Assembly (NCBI GenBank): GCA_016180645.1
Contig: JACPAV010000010.1
Location: 44,490 to 108,489 of the forward strand
DNA from: Nitrospirota bacterium
GTDB lineage: Bacteria; JACPQY01
Direction: 5' to 3'
Length of the DNA stretch: 64,000 nucleotides
Shown piece by piece: positions 35,211 through 44,145 of the stretch. Each line of letters begins with the position of its first letter. Position 1 is the first letter of the stretch. The notes under the pieces were generated by a model, which saw only the letters and a program-made list of their open reading frames with translations, had not been told where the DNA came from and made no database searches. A program made the position numbers and the translations under genes.

Positions 35211-35793
35211 TGTGCTGCGTCTCCTGCGGAGGCTTTCGCAGTCGGGGATGAAAATTCACTACCTGGAAGGCAACCATGATTTCAACCTGCATCCCTACGT
35301 GGAGGATGCTTTGGGATCGGAGGTGAGCCAGGAACTCGAATGGTCGTTCGGGGGTCGCCGGGCGCTGCTGACCCACGGCGACGGACTGGACCCCGGCGAT
35401 GTGAAGTATCGCATCCTGAAGCGGATCGTGCGGTCGCCCTTCTTCAGGTTCCTGACGGCCTGCCTGCCCGGTTCCGCCATGTGGCGATTGGGGCTGCAAT
35501 TCTCCACGGTGAGCCGGAGTTACCTCGGCCGGGACCGCCCCCAATTAGAGGCCCAAACGGCTTTTGCGCAGGACCGCGTTCGCGCGGGTTACGACGTCGT
35601 GATTCTGGGCCACGCGCATGTGCCCGGAATCGTGCCCGTGGAATCCAACGGGCGAAAAGGACTGTATGTCAATGTGGGCGACTGGCTCACGAATTTCACC
35701 TACGTGGACGTCCAGGATGGGCGTTTCACGATCAAAACGATGGACGGGCGTCCCCTGGATGCCCGGGTGTCTGCGAACGAGGAGGTCGTATGA
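35032..35793 (+). CDS. lpxH: UDP-2,3-diacylglucosamine diphosphatase-like calcineurin-family phosphoesterase (LpxH)
   Basis: A 253-aa metallophosphoesterase. Metal-ligand motifs appear in order: LILSDVHL, FIAGDLLDLWF, YLEGNHDFNLH, LLTHGDGLD and VILGHAHVP. LpxH releases lipid X from UDP-diacylglucosamine in lipid A synthesis at the inner membrane's cytoplasmic face, fitting a Gram-negative cell. The start is TTG 35032 or 35035. It overlaps the next gene by 4 nt (ATGA). Its promoter and 5' end have been duplicated upstream (33248-33464). Confidence 0.85.
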   Translation: MLGDLILSDVHLRGEGDPRQSQFVRFMEAKAPEVENLFIAGDLLDLWFGMKPILVREYYPVLRLLRRLSQSGMKIHYLEGNHDFNLHPYVEDALGSEVSQELEWSFGGRRALLTHGDGLDPGDVKYRILKRIVRSPFFRFLTACLPGSAMWRLGLQFSTVSRSYLGRDRPQLEAQTAFAQDRVRAGYDVVILGHAHVPGIVPVESNGRKGLYVNVGDWLTNFTYVDVQDGRFTIKTMDGRPLDARVSANEEVV

Positions 35794-36332
35794 TATCCAA
35801 AAGGCTGATCCCGCATCCCAAGCTGAAACAAATCTTCGGCTGGTTCGTAAAGAAGACCTTCCACGATTTGGAAATCCGGAATGGCGGCGAGTCGTCCTAC
35901 CTGACAGACCTGCTCTCGGAATTCGCCCGGTCGGAGCGTGTGTTCAAGGTGCTGGACGCCCAGGGTCGGCCGCTCCGGACCATCGTGGAGCTGCTCGAAG
36001 CTCGTCAGAAGACCGAAGACCGGCAGGGGATCGAGCTGGATCAGCACATCGGGGACTATTCCCTGTTCATGACGGGCTTCTTTGTCGAGTTTCTTCGCCG
36101 CGGCGGTTTTGTTAATCTGTATCGAGAGGAAGGCATGAGAGCATACTGGCGGCTATCCAATGAAATCCGGTTCTCCGGCATGGAGGGATCCCGTCTGTTC
36201 GGCGACCTCGCGGCCGATTTCGACCGTCTGTCCGCCGCTCTCCATTATCTTCGGAACACTTACATCGGAAAGAAATGGGTGGACGATCCGTCCAAGGACG
36301 TGGCCGAGGTGATTCCGCTCCATCGCGCATGA
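35790..36332 (+). CDS. conserved-looking hypothetical protein between lpxH and coaBC
   Basis: A 180-aa cytosolic protein I do not recognise. It has no membrane segment; the sequence is helical and charged, with LLEARQKTEDRQGIELDQHIGDYSLFMTGFFVEFL and HYLRNTYIGKKWVDDP near the end. ATG 35790 overlaps the lpxH stop by 4 nt and its own stop overlaps coaBC by 4 nt, so it is translated as part of an operon and is surely a real gene. Confidence 0.8.
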   Translation: MISKRLIPHPKLKQIFGWFVKKTFHDLEIRNGGESSYLTDLLSEFARSERVFKVLDAQGRPLRTIVELLEARQKTEDRQGIELDQHIGDYSLFMTGFFVEFLRRGGFVNLYREEGMRAYWRLSNEIRFSGMEGSRLFGDLAADFDRLSAALHYLRNTYIGKKWVDDPSKDVAEVIPLHRA

Positions 36333-37546
36333 GCTACCTCAAGGGCCGGACGATCGTTGTAGGCGTTTCCGGAGGGATCGCCGCCTACAAAGTCTGTGAG
36401 TTGGTCCGGCTCTACGCCGATGCGGGCGCGAGCGTTCACGTGGTGATGACGCGCGGGGCGCAGGAGTTCGTGCGGCCGCTGACGTTTGAAACCCTGACGG
36501 AGAACCCTGTTATGACCGACGTGTTCGCGCTCCAGCAATCGAAGATCTGGCATATCGATCTCCCGGGGAAGGCGGACGCGGTAGTGGTGGCCCCCGCCAC
36601 GGCCAACATCGTGGCGAGAATGGCTCAGGGGCTCGCGGACGATCCGGTTACGACGTTCCTGCTCGCCACCAAGGCGCCGGTGTTGGTGGCGCCTGCCATG
36701 AACACCAACATGCTCGAACACCCGGCCTACCGGCAGAACGAAGCCCGAATCCGCGAGTTCGGTTATGAGGTGATCGAGCCGGGGGAGGGATTTCTGGCCT
36801 GCGGGTTTGTGGGCAAGGGGCGCATGGCGGAGCCGGAGGTCATTCTGAAAGCCACCGAGAAGCGACTGGCGCCCCAAAGCCTGAAGGGCAAGACGGTGCT
36901 GGTGACGGCCGGGCCGACGCGCGAGTATTGGGATTCGGCGCGATTCATTTCGAACCCTTCCTCCGGCCGAATGGGGTATGCGATTGCCCAGGAGGCGTGG
37001 TTGCGGGGGGGGGTGGTCACCCTGGTGGCCGGCCCGGTCGAGCGCGAGAACCCCGTGGGCGTTCGGACGATCCACGTCGAGACCGCCGAGCAGATGATGA
37101 GGGAGACTCTGACCGCCGGCCGGAAAGCGGATCTCGTGGTCATGGCGGCGGCGGTCGGCGATTTCATTCCGGAGAAGCCGGTGGCGGGAAAGATCAAGAA
37201 ACGCGAGGCGGCGGCAAACGGAACCGTTTCGCTGACGCTCCGGACGAATGTGGATATTCTGGAGACTTTGGGCCGAGAGAAAAACGGGACCTTGCTCGTG
37301 GGATTTGCCGCGGAGCCGGCGGGCCTCGTGTCCGCCGCCGGGTCCAAGCTGAAGGAGAAGAACTTGGATCTGCTCGTGGCCAATCCCATCGATGGAGCGG
37401 AGAGGGCCTTTGAATCGGAGGATAACCACGTTACGTTGTTCTGGCGCGACGGACGAACCGAGGATTGGCCGAGGCTGCCGAAGGACGAGGTGGCCAGACG
37501 GCTTCTCGAACGCGTGAGCGCCATGCTTCTTGACTCTCGTCGCTAG
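36329..37546 (+). CDS. coaBC: bifunctional phosphopantothenoylcysteine decarboxylase/phosphopantothenate-cysteine ligase
   Basis: A 405-aa two-domain enzyme of coenzyme A synthesis. The N-terminal flavoprotein CoaC domain shows VGVSGGIAAYKVCELVR, PAMNTNMLEHPA and FLACGFVGKGRM with the active-site Cys. The C-terminal CoaB domain shows VLVTAGPTREYWDSARFISN, SSGRMGYAIA, AAVGDFIPE, KIKK and TLLVGFAAEP. ATG 36329 overlaps the preceding stop by 4 nt. Length and motifs are normal. Confidence 0.95.
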   Translation: MSYLKGRTIVVGVSGGIAAYKVCELVRLYADAGASVHVVMTRGAQEFVRPLTFETLTENPVMTDVFALQQSKIWHIDLPGKADAVVVAPATANIVARMAQGLADDPVTTFLLATKAPVLVAPAMNTNMLEHPAYRQNEARIREFGYEVIEPGEGFLACGFVGKGRMAEPEVILKATEKRLAPQSLKGKTVLVTAGPTREYWDSARFISNPSSGRMGYAIAQEAWLRGGVVTLVAGPVERENPVGVRTIHVETAEQMMRETLTAGRKADLVVMAAAVGDFIPEKPVAGKIKKREAAANGTVSLTLRTNVDILETLGREKNGTLLVGFAAEPAGLVSAAGSKLKEKNLDLLVANPIDGAERAFESEDNHVTLFWRDGRTEDWPRLPKDEVARRLLERVSAMLLDSRR

Positions 37547-37558
37547 TGGGCGAACAAT
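37530..37558 (+). promoter_or_regulatory. promoter of the 64-aa gene
   Basis: TTGACT (37530-37535), a 17-bp spacer and AACAAT (37553-37558) end 6 nt before ATG 37565. Its good match supports the small gene being real and leaderless. The -35 lies within the end of coaBC. Confidence 0.55.
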
Positions 37559-37564
37559 AGGACT

Positions 37565-37759
37565 ATGGCAGATCGAATTGAAGGTTTCGATACGGGCGGG
37601 GGCCTGAGGTCCAGTGCTCGAGTGCAGCAGGGGGACGAGGATCGTCAGCGCAGGGCGGCGGAGGCTGAGGATCGTCGCCGGAGAGAAGACCAGGCCGAAG
37701 CGCTAAGGCAAGCGGAGCAGTCTCGTGGCCGCGGCCGGCAGCTCGACACCCTCGCCTAA
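37565..37759 (+). CDS. small charged hypothetical protein
   Basis: A 64-aa protein rich in Arg, Glu, Asp and Gln (DEDRQRRAAEAEDRRRREDQ), predicted to form one long helix; no recognised family. Support comes from a well-placed promoter (37530-37558) and an ATG exactly 6 nt after the -10. Its last codons overlap the end of the convergent kinase gene by 4 nt. It could bind nucleic acid or a partner protein, but nothing specific can be said. Confidence 0.5.
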   Translation: MADRIEGFDTGGGLRSSARVQQGDEDRQRRAAEAEDRRRREDQAEALRQAEQSRGRGRQLDTLA

Positions 37760-38697
37760 CTTCGACTCTTTCGAATCACCTTCAGGGCCCCCGGCACAAT
37801 CTCAAACGTGGCCGGGAGTGTTCCGGGCTGTTCGCCATCCAAATCGATCAGCACTCGTTCGTCCGATTCGACGTCCATCCGCGTCGTTCGGTAGAAGTGA
37901 ATCGCAGGGTTCGGGAGCACCTCGGTGGTTTCGTAGAGTTTCGACAGATTGCGAACGATCGTCAGCGGAGACATGGCATCGAGGACGATGACGTCGAAGA
38001 GGCCGTCGTCCAGGATGGCCTTCGGCGCCCCACGCATCCCTCCGCCAAAGTACTGTCCGTTGCCTATGATCACGGCGGTGATCTTCTGATCGAAGGAATG
38101 GCCGTCGAATTTCATCCGGATGGATTTTGGACGGTAGGAAAAAAGCGAGACGAGGGTGTTGATGTAGAAGGTAAAGAAACTTCCGAGCCATTTCGGCGAC
38201 CGATTCGCGCGGTCCACCACTTCGCCGCCGAGGCCGAAATCGGCGATGTTGATAAAAGCGCGCGAGGTGGGCCGACCTTCATGATTCCTCAGGCGCGCCA
38301 CGCCGAGGTCGGTGGGGAGGGGAGGAGCGGAGGCCAAGAAGGCGAGGGCCGCCTGAGGTTCCCGTGGGACTCCGATGGATCGGATAAAGTCCGAGCCGGT
38401 GCCGAGCGGAACGACTCCCATGGCGGTGTCGGACTTGCCCGCGAGGTAAAACCCATGGGCGACCTCGTTGATCGTTCCATCCCCTCCAACGGCCACTACG
38501 ACGGTGAAACCTTGCTTGACCGCCTCAGCGGTGAGGTCCGGAATGTCGCCGCGCGTACGGGAGGTCCTCAGCTCGAAGGATGAGAAGCGCTGATCGAGTT
38601 CTTTCTGGAGGTGCGGCAACTGTTTTCCGAGGCGACCGGCCCCGGCCGAGGGATTGGCAATGAAGCAGAACGACCTGGCCGGAGCTTCGGGGGTCAT
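37756..38697 (-). CDS. diacylglycerol/lipid kinase family protein (DagK/YegS-like)
   Basis: A 313-aa lipid kinase. FIANPSAGAGRLGKQL, VVAVGGDGTINEVAHG and VPLGTGSDFIRSIGVP are the family's three signature blocks, with GGDGT the nucleotide-binding motif. The C-terminal beta-sandwich contains GNGQYFGGGMRGAPKAILDDGLFDVIVL. Likely phosphorylates diacylglycerol or another membrane lipid, in line with nearby envelope genes; the exact substrate is unknown. Confidence 0.88.
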   Translation of the reverse strand: MTPEAPARSFCFIANPSAGAGRLGKQLPHLQKELDQRFSSFELRTSRTRGDIPDLTAEAVKQGFTVVVAVGGDGTINEVAHGFYLAGKSDTAMGVVPLGTGSDFIRSIGVPREPQAALAFLASAPPLPTDLGVARLRNHEGRPTSRAFINIADFGLGGEVVDRANRSPKWLGSFFTFYINTLVSLFSYRPKSIRMKFDGHSFDQKITAVIIGNGQYFGGGMRGAPKAILDDGLFDVIVLDAMSPLTIVRNLSKLYETTEVLPNPAIHFYRTTRMDVESDERVLIDLDGEQPGTLPATFEIVPGALKVIRKSRS

Positions 38698-38712
38698 CCC
38701 ACCATCCGTCTG

Positions 38713-38737
38713 AGATTTGACATTTGAGATTTCAGAG
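38713..38737. repeat. heptamer repeat (GATTTGA-type)
   Basis: Units GATTTGA, CATTTGA, GATTTCA lie in the 49-bp gap between the RodZ-like gene and the lipid kinase gene. The same unit type occurs before rodA at 59507-59540. Confidence 0.65.
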
Positions 38738-38746
38738 GTGGTGGGA

Positions 38747-39496
38747 TCACGGAAAAGTCATCCTGGCCGCCGATCCCAGCCATTCCATCTGATCCACCTT
38801 CTTGCCTTCGTAGTAGACATCCAAGGCCCTGGGTTTGAAAAGGATCAATCGAATCTTTCTCCGGCCGGAGAGCCGTTTCCTTTCGCCTTCCCGGAGAAAC
38901 AGTTTCTGCGGCTCCTCGCCATCCACTTGGTATTCCACCGAGGTGAATTCGCGGCATACCAGTTCGACGGAAACCTTTCCCTGCGCCTCGCCGTTGCCGC
39001 CCAGGGCGGTCACGGTAACGGCGGATTTGCGAGGGGCAAGTCCCCAGACGGCCAATCCGAGAATGATGAACAGGATACCCCCCACGAGAAGCAGTCTGCG
39101 CCGATCCATGGCCCAGGGGGAGGGGCCGGCGTCGGACGTGTTTCTCCGGAACGTCATGAAAAGGGCGATGACTTCGGCCCAGGACTGCGGGTCTTCGCCA
39201 AGAACCGTGAGGATCTCTCTGAGATGCGCGCGGAAGTAGATTTCGGGAAGGGTGACCGGTGCGTCGTCATTCTCGATCGCCTGAAGGGTGGCGGATGAGA
39301 TCTTGGTCCGGACGGAAAGATCGTTCAGGGTGATCCCCGCGGCCTCGCGCTTCTCCCTCAGTCGCGCGCCCAGCGGGGGGGGGGGCGAGGCATGGGGGGG
39401 TCGGCCCGGGAGGTTCCGGGAGGGTCCACGGGAGGTCGCCTTTTCGACCCGGCCGAGGAGGTGGAGCGGGCTCCGGGATTCCGTGGTGACGGTCAC
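38747..39496 (-). CDS. RodZ-like protein: HTH, membrane helix, DUF4115-type C-terminus
   Basis: A 249-aa bitopic protein. Residues ~42-105 form a RodZ-type helix-turn-helix (GARLREKREAAGITLNDLSVRTKISSATLQAIE, with YFRAHLREI). One membrane helix follows (LLLVGGILFIILGLAVWGL), and the periplasmic end (YQVDGEEPQKLFLREGERKRL ... RALDVYYEGKKV) fits DUF4115. RodZ links MreB to the membrane in rod-shape maintenance; mreB is 16 kb away. The N-terminal ~40 residues come from a G-rich, C-rich tract and the true start may be downstream. Its end overlaps nothing; its start overlaps the TPR gene's stop by 4 nt. Confidence 0.78.
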   Translation of the reverse strand: MTVTTESRSPLHLLGRVEKATSRGPSRNLPGRPPHASPPPPLGARLREKREAAGITLNDLSVRTKISSATLQAIENDDAPVTLPEIYFRAHLREILTVLGEDPQSWAEVIALFMTFRRNTSDAGPSPWAMDRRRLLLVGGILFIILGLAVWGLAPRKSAVTVTALGGNGEAQGKVSVELVCREFTSVEYQVDGEEPQKLFLREGERKRLSGRRKIRLILFKPRALDVYYEGKKVDQMEWLGSAARMTFP

Positions 39497-40248
39497 TTCA
39501 ACAGTTCGAGTTTGCTACGCGCTTGGCGGGCGAAATCGCTGTAGGGCGCGAGACGGATCACTTCCTGGTATTCGACCTTGGCCGATTCCTTCCGGCCGGT
39601 CTCGGCGAGGAGATCCCCCATGTTGAAGTGGGCCTCCACATAGTCGGGGTTCAACTTGAGCGATTGCCGGAAGGCGTCCTCGGCATCCGCGTTTTTCTTC
39701 ACGCATCGCAGGGCAAGTCCCATGCTGTTGAGCAGGAACGAATGTTCCGGACGGAATCTCAGGCCGTTTCGAGCCGCGGCCAGCGCCTGGTCGCAATCGT
39801 GTTTCAAGTAGTACGTGTAGCTCAGGTTCTGGTAGACATTTTCGGGAGCGGGATAGAGGACGTTCGAGAGCGCCGCCTGGAATTCTTGAATGGCGCTGTC
39901 GTGCCGGCCGAGGCCGGCATAGATCACACCCAGTCTGTTGTGGGCCTCGGCGTAGTCTTTCTTCAGTTCGACGGCCCGCTTGAGATGCTCGATGGCCTCA
40001 CCCGTCCGCCCGATGCCCTGGTAGGCGATGCCCATATCGAACTGGATGACCGCATCCTTGGGATTCAGTTTCTCCGCCTTCATCAATTCCTCAAGGGCGG
40101 GGGTATAGTTGCGCTCGGAAAGGTAGGATTCGGCCACACGCTGGTGGACGAGTGCCTTCTGGTTCGAACCGCAGCCGGACGCGGCGACACCGACCCACAC
40201 AACGGCGGCCAAGCCACGGCTTGACAAGGTTCGGAACGCGTCTATCAT
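39493..40248 (-). CDS. TPR-repeat lipoprotein (PilF/PilW-like)
   Basis: A 251-aa protein. The signal peptide ends in the lipobox VAASGC, followed by about five to six tetratricopeptide repeats (AEKLNPKDAVIQFDMGIAY, AVELKKDYAEAHNRLGVIY, SLKLNPDYVEAHFNMGDLL). The layout matches the pilotin-type lipoprotein PilF, which delivers the PilQ secretin, although no PilQ is in this window. ATG 40248 places the lipobox Cys at residue 26; ATG 40266 is possible. Its start codon overlaps the -10 box of the divergent fur promoter. Confidence 0.75.
   Translation of the reverse strand: MIDAFRTLSSRGLAAVVWVGVAASGCGSNQKALVHQRVAESYLSERNYTPALEELMKAEKLNPKDAVIQFDMGIAYQGIGRTGEAIEHLKRAVELKKDYAEAHNRLGVIYAGLGRHDSAIQEFQAALSNVLYPAPENVYQNLSYTYYLKHDCDQALAAARNGLRFRPEHSFLLNSMGLALRCVKKNADAEDAFRQSLKLNPDYVEAHFNMGDLLAETGRKESAKVEYQEVIRLAPYSDFARQARSKLELLK
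40221..40248 (+). promoter_or_regulatory. promoter of the Fur-family gene
   Basis: TTGACA (40221-40226), 16-bp spacer, TATCAT (40243-40248): consensus -35 and a five-of-six -10. Predicted +1 is about 40255, which makes ATG 40265 the start and excludes ATG 40247. The -10 covers the start codon of the divergent TPR gene. Confidence 0.65.
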
Positions 40249-40264
40249 GGTTTTCGATATCTCC

Positions 40265-40687
40265 ATGATCCCCAACAATCAGGTCGGAAGCCTTTTTCGA
40301 CAGAACGGACTTCGGCTGACCAAGCAGCGCCAGGCCATCATCAACATCTTCCTTCGTTCACGCAAGCACCTCAGTGTGGAGGAACTCTACCAGCGGGTGA
40401 AAAAACTGTCGCCCTCCATCGGGTATGCCACCGTGTATCGCACGGTCAAGGTCCTTACCCGGGCCAATCTGGCCGAGGAGCGGCAATTTGGGGATGGCCG
40501 CTCCCGCTTCGAGAGCGCGATGGAGAAGAAGCATCATGACCACCTCATCTGCGTGAAGTGTGGAAAGATCGTCGAGTTTGAAAACGACCAGATCGAGCAG
40601 TTGCAAGAGGCGGCGGCGCGGCACCGCGGCTTCAAAGTGCTCAGCCACAAGCTCGAACTCTACGGCCACTGCCCCTCCTGCCAGTAG
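40265..40687 (+). CDS. fur: Fur-family metal-responsive transcriptional regulator
   Basis: A 140-aa repressor. The winged-helix N-domain reads GLRLTKQRQAIINIFLRSRKHLSVEELYQRVKK and SIGYATVYRTVKVLTRANL. The metal-binding C-domain has KKHHDHLICVKCGKIVEF and a terminal CPSC, giving the structural zinc CxxC pair. Fur, Zur and PerR share this build; HHDHLICVKCGK fits Fur best, but PerR cannot be excluded. Start ATG 40265 agrees with the mapped promoter. Confidence 0.88.
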   Translation: MIPNNQVGSLFRQNGLRLTKQRQAIINIFLRSRKHLSVEELYQRVKKLSPSIGYATVYRTVKVLTRANLAEERQFGDGRSRFESAMEKKHHDHLICVKCGKIVEFENDQIEQLQEAAARHRGFKVLSHKLELYGHCPSCQ

Positions 40688-40717
40688 CTCCGGCCCCCCT
40701 CCAATCCTCCACCCGCA

Positions 40718-41269
40718 CTAGATCCGCGGCAGCGTGATGCCGACCTGCGACTGGTACTTGCCTTTTCGATCTTTATAGGTGGTCTCGGGCGCCTCGGAGC
40801 CTTCAAAGAAGATCACTTGGGCCAGGCCCTCGTTGGCATAAATTCGCGCGGGGAGGGGGGTGGTGTTCGAAATTTCAAGAGTCACATATCCTTCCCATCC
40901 GGGTTCCAGGGGTGTGACGTTGGTGATGATTCCGCACCGGGCATAGGTGGACTTGCCGACGCAAATGGTCATCGTGTTCTGAGGGATCTTGAAGAACTCG
41001 ACGCTCCGGGCGAGGGCGAAGGAATTCGGAGGAACGATGCAGCAGGCGCCCTTGAAGTCGATGAACGAGGCCGGGTCGAAGTGCTTGGGATCGACAATGG
41101 TGGTGTTGATATTGGTGAAGATCTTGAATTCATCGGCGACGCGGAGATCGTAGCCGTAGGAGGACAGGCCGTAGGAAATGACGTCGGTTCGGACCTGTTT
41201 TTCGACGAAGGGATGGATCATGTCCTTCTCGCGCGCCATTTTCCGGATCCATCGATCGTTGCAGATCAT
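40718..41269 (-). CDS. dcd: dCTP deaminase
   Basis: A 183-aa trimeric enzyme that deaminates dCTP to dUTP for thymidylate synthesis. Motifs: [41 protein letters not shown], and [20 protein letters not shown] 41269 is preferred over the longer frame because it gives the usual start ([11 protein letters not shown]) and is preceded by AGGAAG. It is the last gene of the minus-strand operon. Confidence 0.94.
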   Translation of the reverse strand: MICNDRWIRKMAREKDMIHPFVEKQVRTDVISYGLSSYGYDLRVADEFKIFTNINTTIVDPKHFDPASFIDFKGACCIVPPNSFALARSVEFFKIPQNTMTICVGKSTYARCGIITNVTPLEPGWEGYVTLEISNTTPLPARIYANEGLAQVIFFEGSEAPETTYKDRKGKYQSQVGITLPRI

Positions 41270-41303
41270 GATCTCTTCCTTGAACCGGGGAGGGTATGAC
41301 AAT

Positions 41304-42056
41304 TCATCTATGTGGCCGTTTCTGTTTCGCGAATTCGTATAGCATGATCGCTGCGGCAACGGAAACGTTCATCGAATCGAGTCGCGGGTCTTGAGCAATG
41401 GACACCAGGGCGTCGCAGCGCTTCTTGGTGAGTTCGCGAAGCCCCTCGCCTTCCTCCCCCACCACCAGAGCCAGCGGTTCTCCCGCATCGATGGGTGAGG
41501 CATCCACGGGGGCGCCACCGGGATCCGCCCCGAGCACCCTGAACCCGGCCGATTGGAGCGCGGTGATGGTCTGGGCCATGTTGGCCACGAGAACGATGGG
41601 GATGTGCCAGGCGGTCCCGGCGGACGTGCGGATGACCGTCTCCGTAATCTGCGCCGCGCGATCTTTGGGAAGGACCACGGCGGCACAGCCCAGGGCAAAA
41701 GCCGTTCGAATGATGGCGCCTACGTTACGGGGATCGAGCAGGTGGTCGAGCAACACCCAAAGATCCTGAAGTCCCGCTTTCTCAAGGCATTGATCAAGAG
41801 TTTGGTACGGGAACGATTCCGCAAGAGCCACGATTCCCTGGGCATGTCGGTCGGGGTAGCGGCGGTGGAACTCGCGGGGGTCGAGCACCAGGATGCGGAC
41901 TCCCGCCCGTCCCGCGTCTTCCAGCAGAGTTTCGAGGCGCCGCTCCTGAACTCCCTGCCGGATCTGAATCTCTCTCAGGCGAGTCCGCTTGGAGGAGAGG
42001 GCCTCCGCCACCGTGTGGGGACCGAACAGAATCAAGTCCGAGTGGGGAGGTCTCAA
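41304..42056 (-). CDS. rlmB: 23S rRNA 2'-O-methyltransferase, TrmH/RlmB family
   Basis: A 250-aa SPOUT methyltransferase. [14 protein letters not shown] is the substrate-binding N-domain signature. The knot domain shows [48 protein letters not shown] and [17 protein letters not shown]. RlmB methylates G2251 of 23S rRNA; homologous TrmH-type enzymes act on tRNA. TTG 42056 gives a 4-nt overlap with the pyrF stop (TTGA) and a normal N-terminus; the frame upstream is shadow. Confidence 0.88.
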   Translation of the reverse strand: MRPPHSDLILFGPHTVAEALSSKRTRLREIQIRQGVQERRLETLLEDAGRAGVRILVLDPREFHRRYPDRHAQGIVALAESFPYQTLDQCLEKAGLQDLWVLLDHLLDPRNVGAIIRTAFALGCAAVVLPKDRAAQITETVIRTSAGTAWHIPIVLVANMAQTITALQSAGFRVLGADPGGAPVDASPIDAGEPLALVVGEEGEGLRELTKKRCDALVSIAQDPRLDSMNVSVAAAIMLYEFAKQKRPHR

Positions 42057-42766
42057 TTTGCGGGGAGGGAGCCGAGGATCGATTCGAGCGTTCGGACCGG
42101 GTCCGGAGAACTCCAGACCGGCCGGCCGATCACGAGGTAGTCTGCGCCCCATTCGACGGCCTGCTGGGGCGTGGCTTTCCGCTTCTGATCGTCGGCTGGG
42201 GAATCCGGCAATCGAATGCCGGGAGTGACGAGGAGGAACTCCTTGCCGCAACCTCGTCGAACCACCGGGATTTCGTGCGGAGAGCACACCGCTCCGTCCA
42301 AGCCGCACCGATGGGCCAGCTTGGCGAGGCGCTCGACGATTTGGGTGAGGGGATGCGCGACGCCAAGATGTTCCAGGTCGAGCTGACTGAGGGAGGTGAG
42401 GAGGGTTACGGCAATCAGGCGCGGTCTCGCCACGCCGATCTTCCCGGCTTCATCCGTGACCGCTTCCGCGGCCGCCCGCATCATCGGTTCACCCCCCTGG
42501 GCGTGAACGTTCACGATGTCCACCTGCATCCGGACAACCTCGCGCAAGGCACGGGAGACGGTGACCGGCACATCGTGGAATTTCAGATCAAGAAAAACCC
42601 GAAGTCCCTGCCGCTTGAGCTCCGCCACGGCGCGTGAGCCTTCGGTGGTGAAGAGTTCACTCCCGATCTTGAAAAAATCGACCAGCCCTTTCACGGCCTT
42701 CACCCACTCCATGGCTTCGTGGAGAGAAGCGGTGTCGAGCGCGAGAATAATCCTGTTAGTGGGCAA
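42053..42766 (-). CDS. pyrF: orotidine 5'-phosphate decarboxylase
   Basis: A 237-aa TIM-barrel enzyme for the last step of UMP synthesis. Motifs: [29 protein letters not shown] with the catalytic Asp-Lys-x-x-Asp, and [10 protein letters not shown], followed by [14 protein letters not shown] 42766 starts inside the last codons of proS (11-nt overlap). All key residues are present. Confidence 0.94.
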   Translation of the reverse strand: MPTNRIILALDTASLHEAMEWVKAVKGLVDFFKIGSELFTTEGSRAVAELKRQGLRVFLDLKFHDVPVTVSRALREVVRMQVDIVNVHAQGGEPMMRAAAEAVTDEAGKIGVARPRLIAVTLLTSLSQLDLEHLGVAHPLTQIVERLAKLAHRCGLDGAVCSPHEIPVVRRGCGKEFLLVTPGIRLPDSPADDQKRKATPQQAVEWGADYLVIGRPVWSSPDPVRTLESILGSLPAN

Positions 42767-44036
42767 GAGCCTCCCGAACCTTCTGCACGGTCTCCTCGGG
42801 CGTGATCTCCTGACTCGGCCCGCCGCGACGGAGTTTGAGTTCCAGCCGGCCTTTCTCGATGAGCCGTTTTCCGACCACCAGTTTCACGGGAATGCCGGTG
42901 AGATCGCCGTCTTTGAACTTCACGCCGGCCCGCTCGTTGCGATCGTCGAATAGGATCTCCAGCCCGGTGTCCGTCAGTGCCCGTTCGATTTCCGCCGCCT
43001 TTTCGACGGGCGCACCCTCCGGAACGGCCGTCGTGATCAGCACGTCATAGGGAGCGATCGCTCGCGGGAAGTACGGTCCGTCCGCGTCGTGGTTTTGTTC
43101 GATCGCGGCGGCCAATGTGCGACCGATCCCGATGCCATAGCATCCCATGACGATGACGCGCTCCGAGCCGGTTTCATCCAAGTAGACCGCCTTCATGGAT
43201 TTGGAATACTTCTCCCCGAGCTTGAAGACGTGGCCGACTTCGATGCCCCGCGTCAGCCGCGCTTGCTTCCCGCATTTGGGGCATGGACCCGCCGAAGCGA
43301 CCGGGGCTGATTCCGCCTTTGTCCCCGCCGTTAATTCCACATTCGCGGCAAAAGGGCACGCATCGCAGACGATCATTTGATCCTCTCCCGTGTCGGCGAG
43401 GACCATGAATTCGTGCGAGAAACTTCCACCGATGTTTCCCGTCGCCGCCTCGACCATCTGAAAACGCAGGCCGCAGCGCTGGAAAATCCGGTGGTAGGCC
43501 TCTGACATTCGCTGATAAGTGCCCTCGGCATCTTTTTCAGTGCGGTCGAAGCTGTAGGCATCCTTCATGACGAATTCGCGCCCGCGCATCAGGCCGAATC
43601 GGGGCCGCACTTCGTCTCTGAACTTGGTCTGAATCTGATAGAGAGTCACCGGCAACTGGCGGTGCGAGCGTACGTCGCGGCGGACCAGATCGGTGATGAC
43701 CTCTTCATGCGTGGGGCCGAGGCAGAACCAGCGTTCGTGACGGTCCTGGAAGCGCAAAAGTTCCTTTCCGTAGACGTCCCAGCGTCCCGTTTCCTGCCAG
43801 AGTTCGGCGGGGATGACCATCGGCATGACCACCTCCTGCGCGCCTGTGCGGTTCATCTCTTCACGCACGATGTTTTCGATCTTGCGGATGCTTCGCAGTC
43901 CGAGGGGCAGCAGATTGTAGACCCCGGCCGCCACCTTCCGGATCATGCCCGCCTTGAGCATGATTCGATGACTGACCACCTCGGCATCCGAGGGGTCCTC
44001 CCGAAGTGTCGGTATGTAGGCTTGGCTCCAGCGCAT
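42756..44036 (-). CDS. proS: prolyl-tRNA synthetase lacking the INS editing domain
   Basis: A 426-aa class II synthetase. The catalytic core is intact ([65 protein letters not shown]), as is the anticodon-binding domain (VLITTAVP ... [18 protein letters not shown]). Ordinary bacterial ProRS is about 570 aa, with a ~180-aa INS editing domain after the CD.C...ANVE segment. Here only about 25 residues separate that point from CPKCGK and [12 protein letters not shown]. Short forms are known in alphaproteobacteria, where free-standing editors clear Ala-tRNA-Pro. Confidence 0.92.
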   Translation of the reverse strand: MRWSQAYIPTLREDPSDAEVVSHRIMLKAGMIRKVAAGVYNLLPLGLRSIRKIENIVREEMNRTGAQEVVMPMVIPAELWQETGRWDVYGKELLRFQDRHERWFCLGPTHEEVITDLVRRDVRSHRQLPVTLYQIQTKFRDEVRPRFGLMRGREFVMKDAYSFDRTEKDAEGTYQRMSEAYHRIFQRCGLRFQMVEAATGNIGGSFSHEFMVLADTGEDQMIVCDACPFAANVELTAGTKAESAPVASAGPCPKCGKQARLTRGIEVGHVFKLGEKYSKSMKAVYLDETGSERVIVMGCYGIGIGRTLAAAIEQNHDADGPYFPRAIAPYDVLITTAVPEGAPVEKAAEIERALTDTGLEILFDDRNERAGVKFKDGDLTGIPVKLVVGKRLIEKGRLELKLRRGGPSQEITPEETVQKVREALAH

Positions 44037-44113
44037 GATTAGGAAATGGGTCTAGTGCACAAGGGGTCGAGTGGTCAAGTGGATTCTACATCCGGGCGCA
44101 GACGTCATGGAGT

Positions 44114-44145
44114 ACTCGATCACTTGATCACTCGTTCACTTCTCC
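44114..44145. repeat. 8-bp-period direct repeat over the ispG stop codon
   Basis: CTCGATCA, CTTGATCA, CTCGTTCA, CTTCTCCG are four units of period 8 (not 7) overlapping the last codons and stop of ispG. The flanking spacer (44050-44090) has GTCGAGTGG/GTCAAGTGG, a related pair. It looks like the same repeat class with a different period. Confidence 0.6.

Noticed and set aside
39370..39390. Long G-run in the RodZ-like gene as a phase-variable tract
   Set aside because: It lies in the doubtful N-terminal part of the gene; a single homopolymer of this length in GC-rich DNA may be chance or assembly noise, and no switching context was found.
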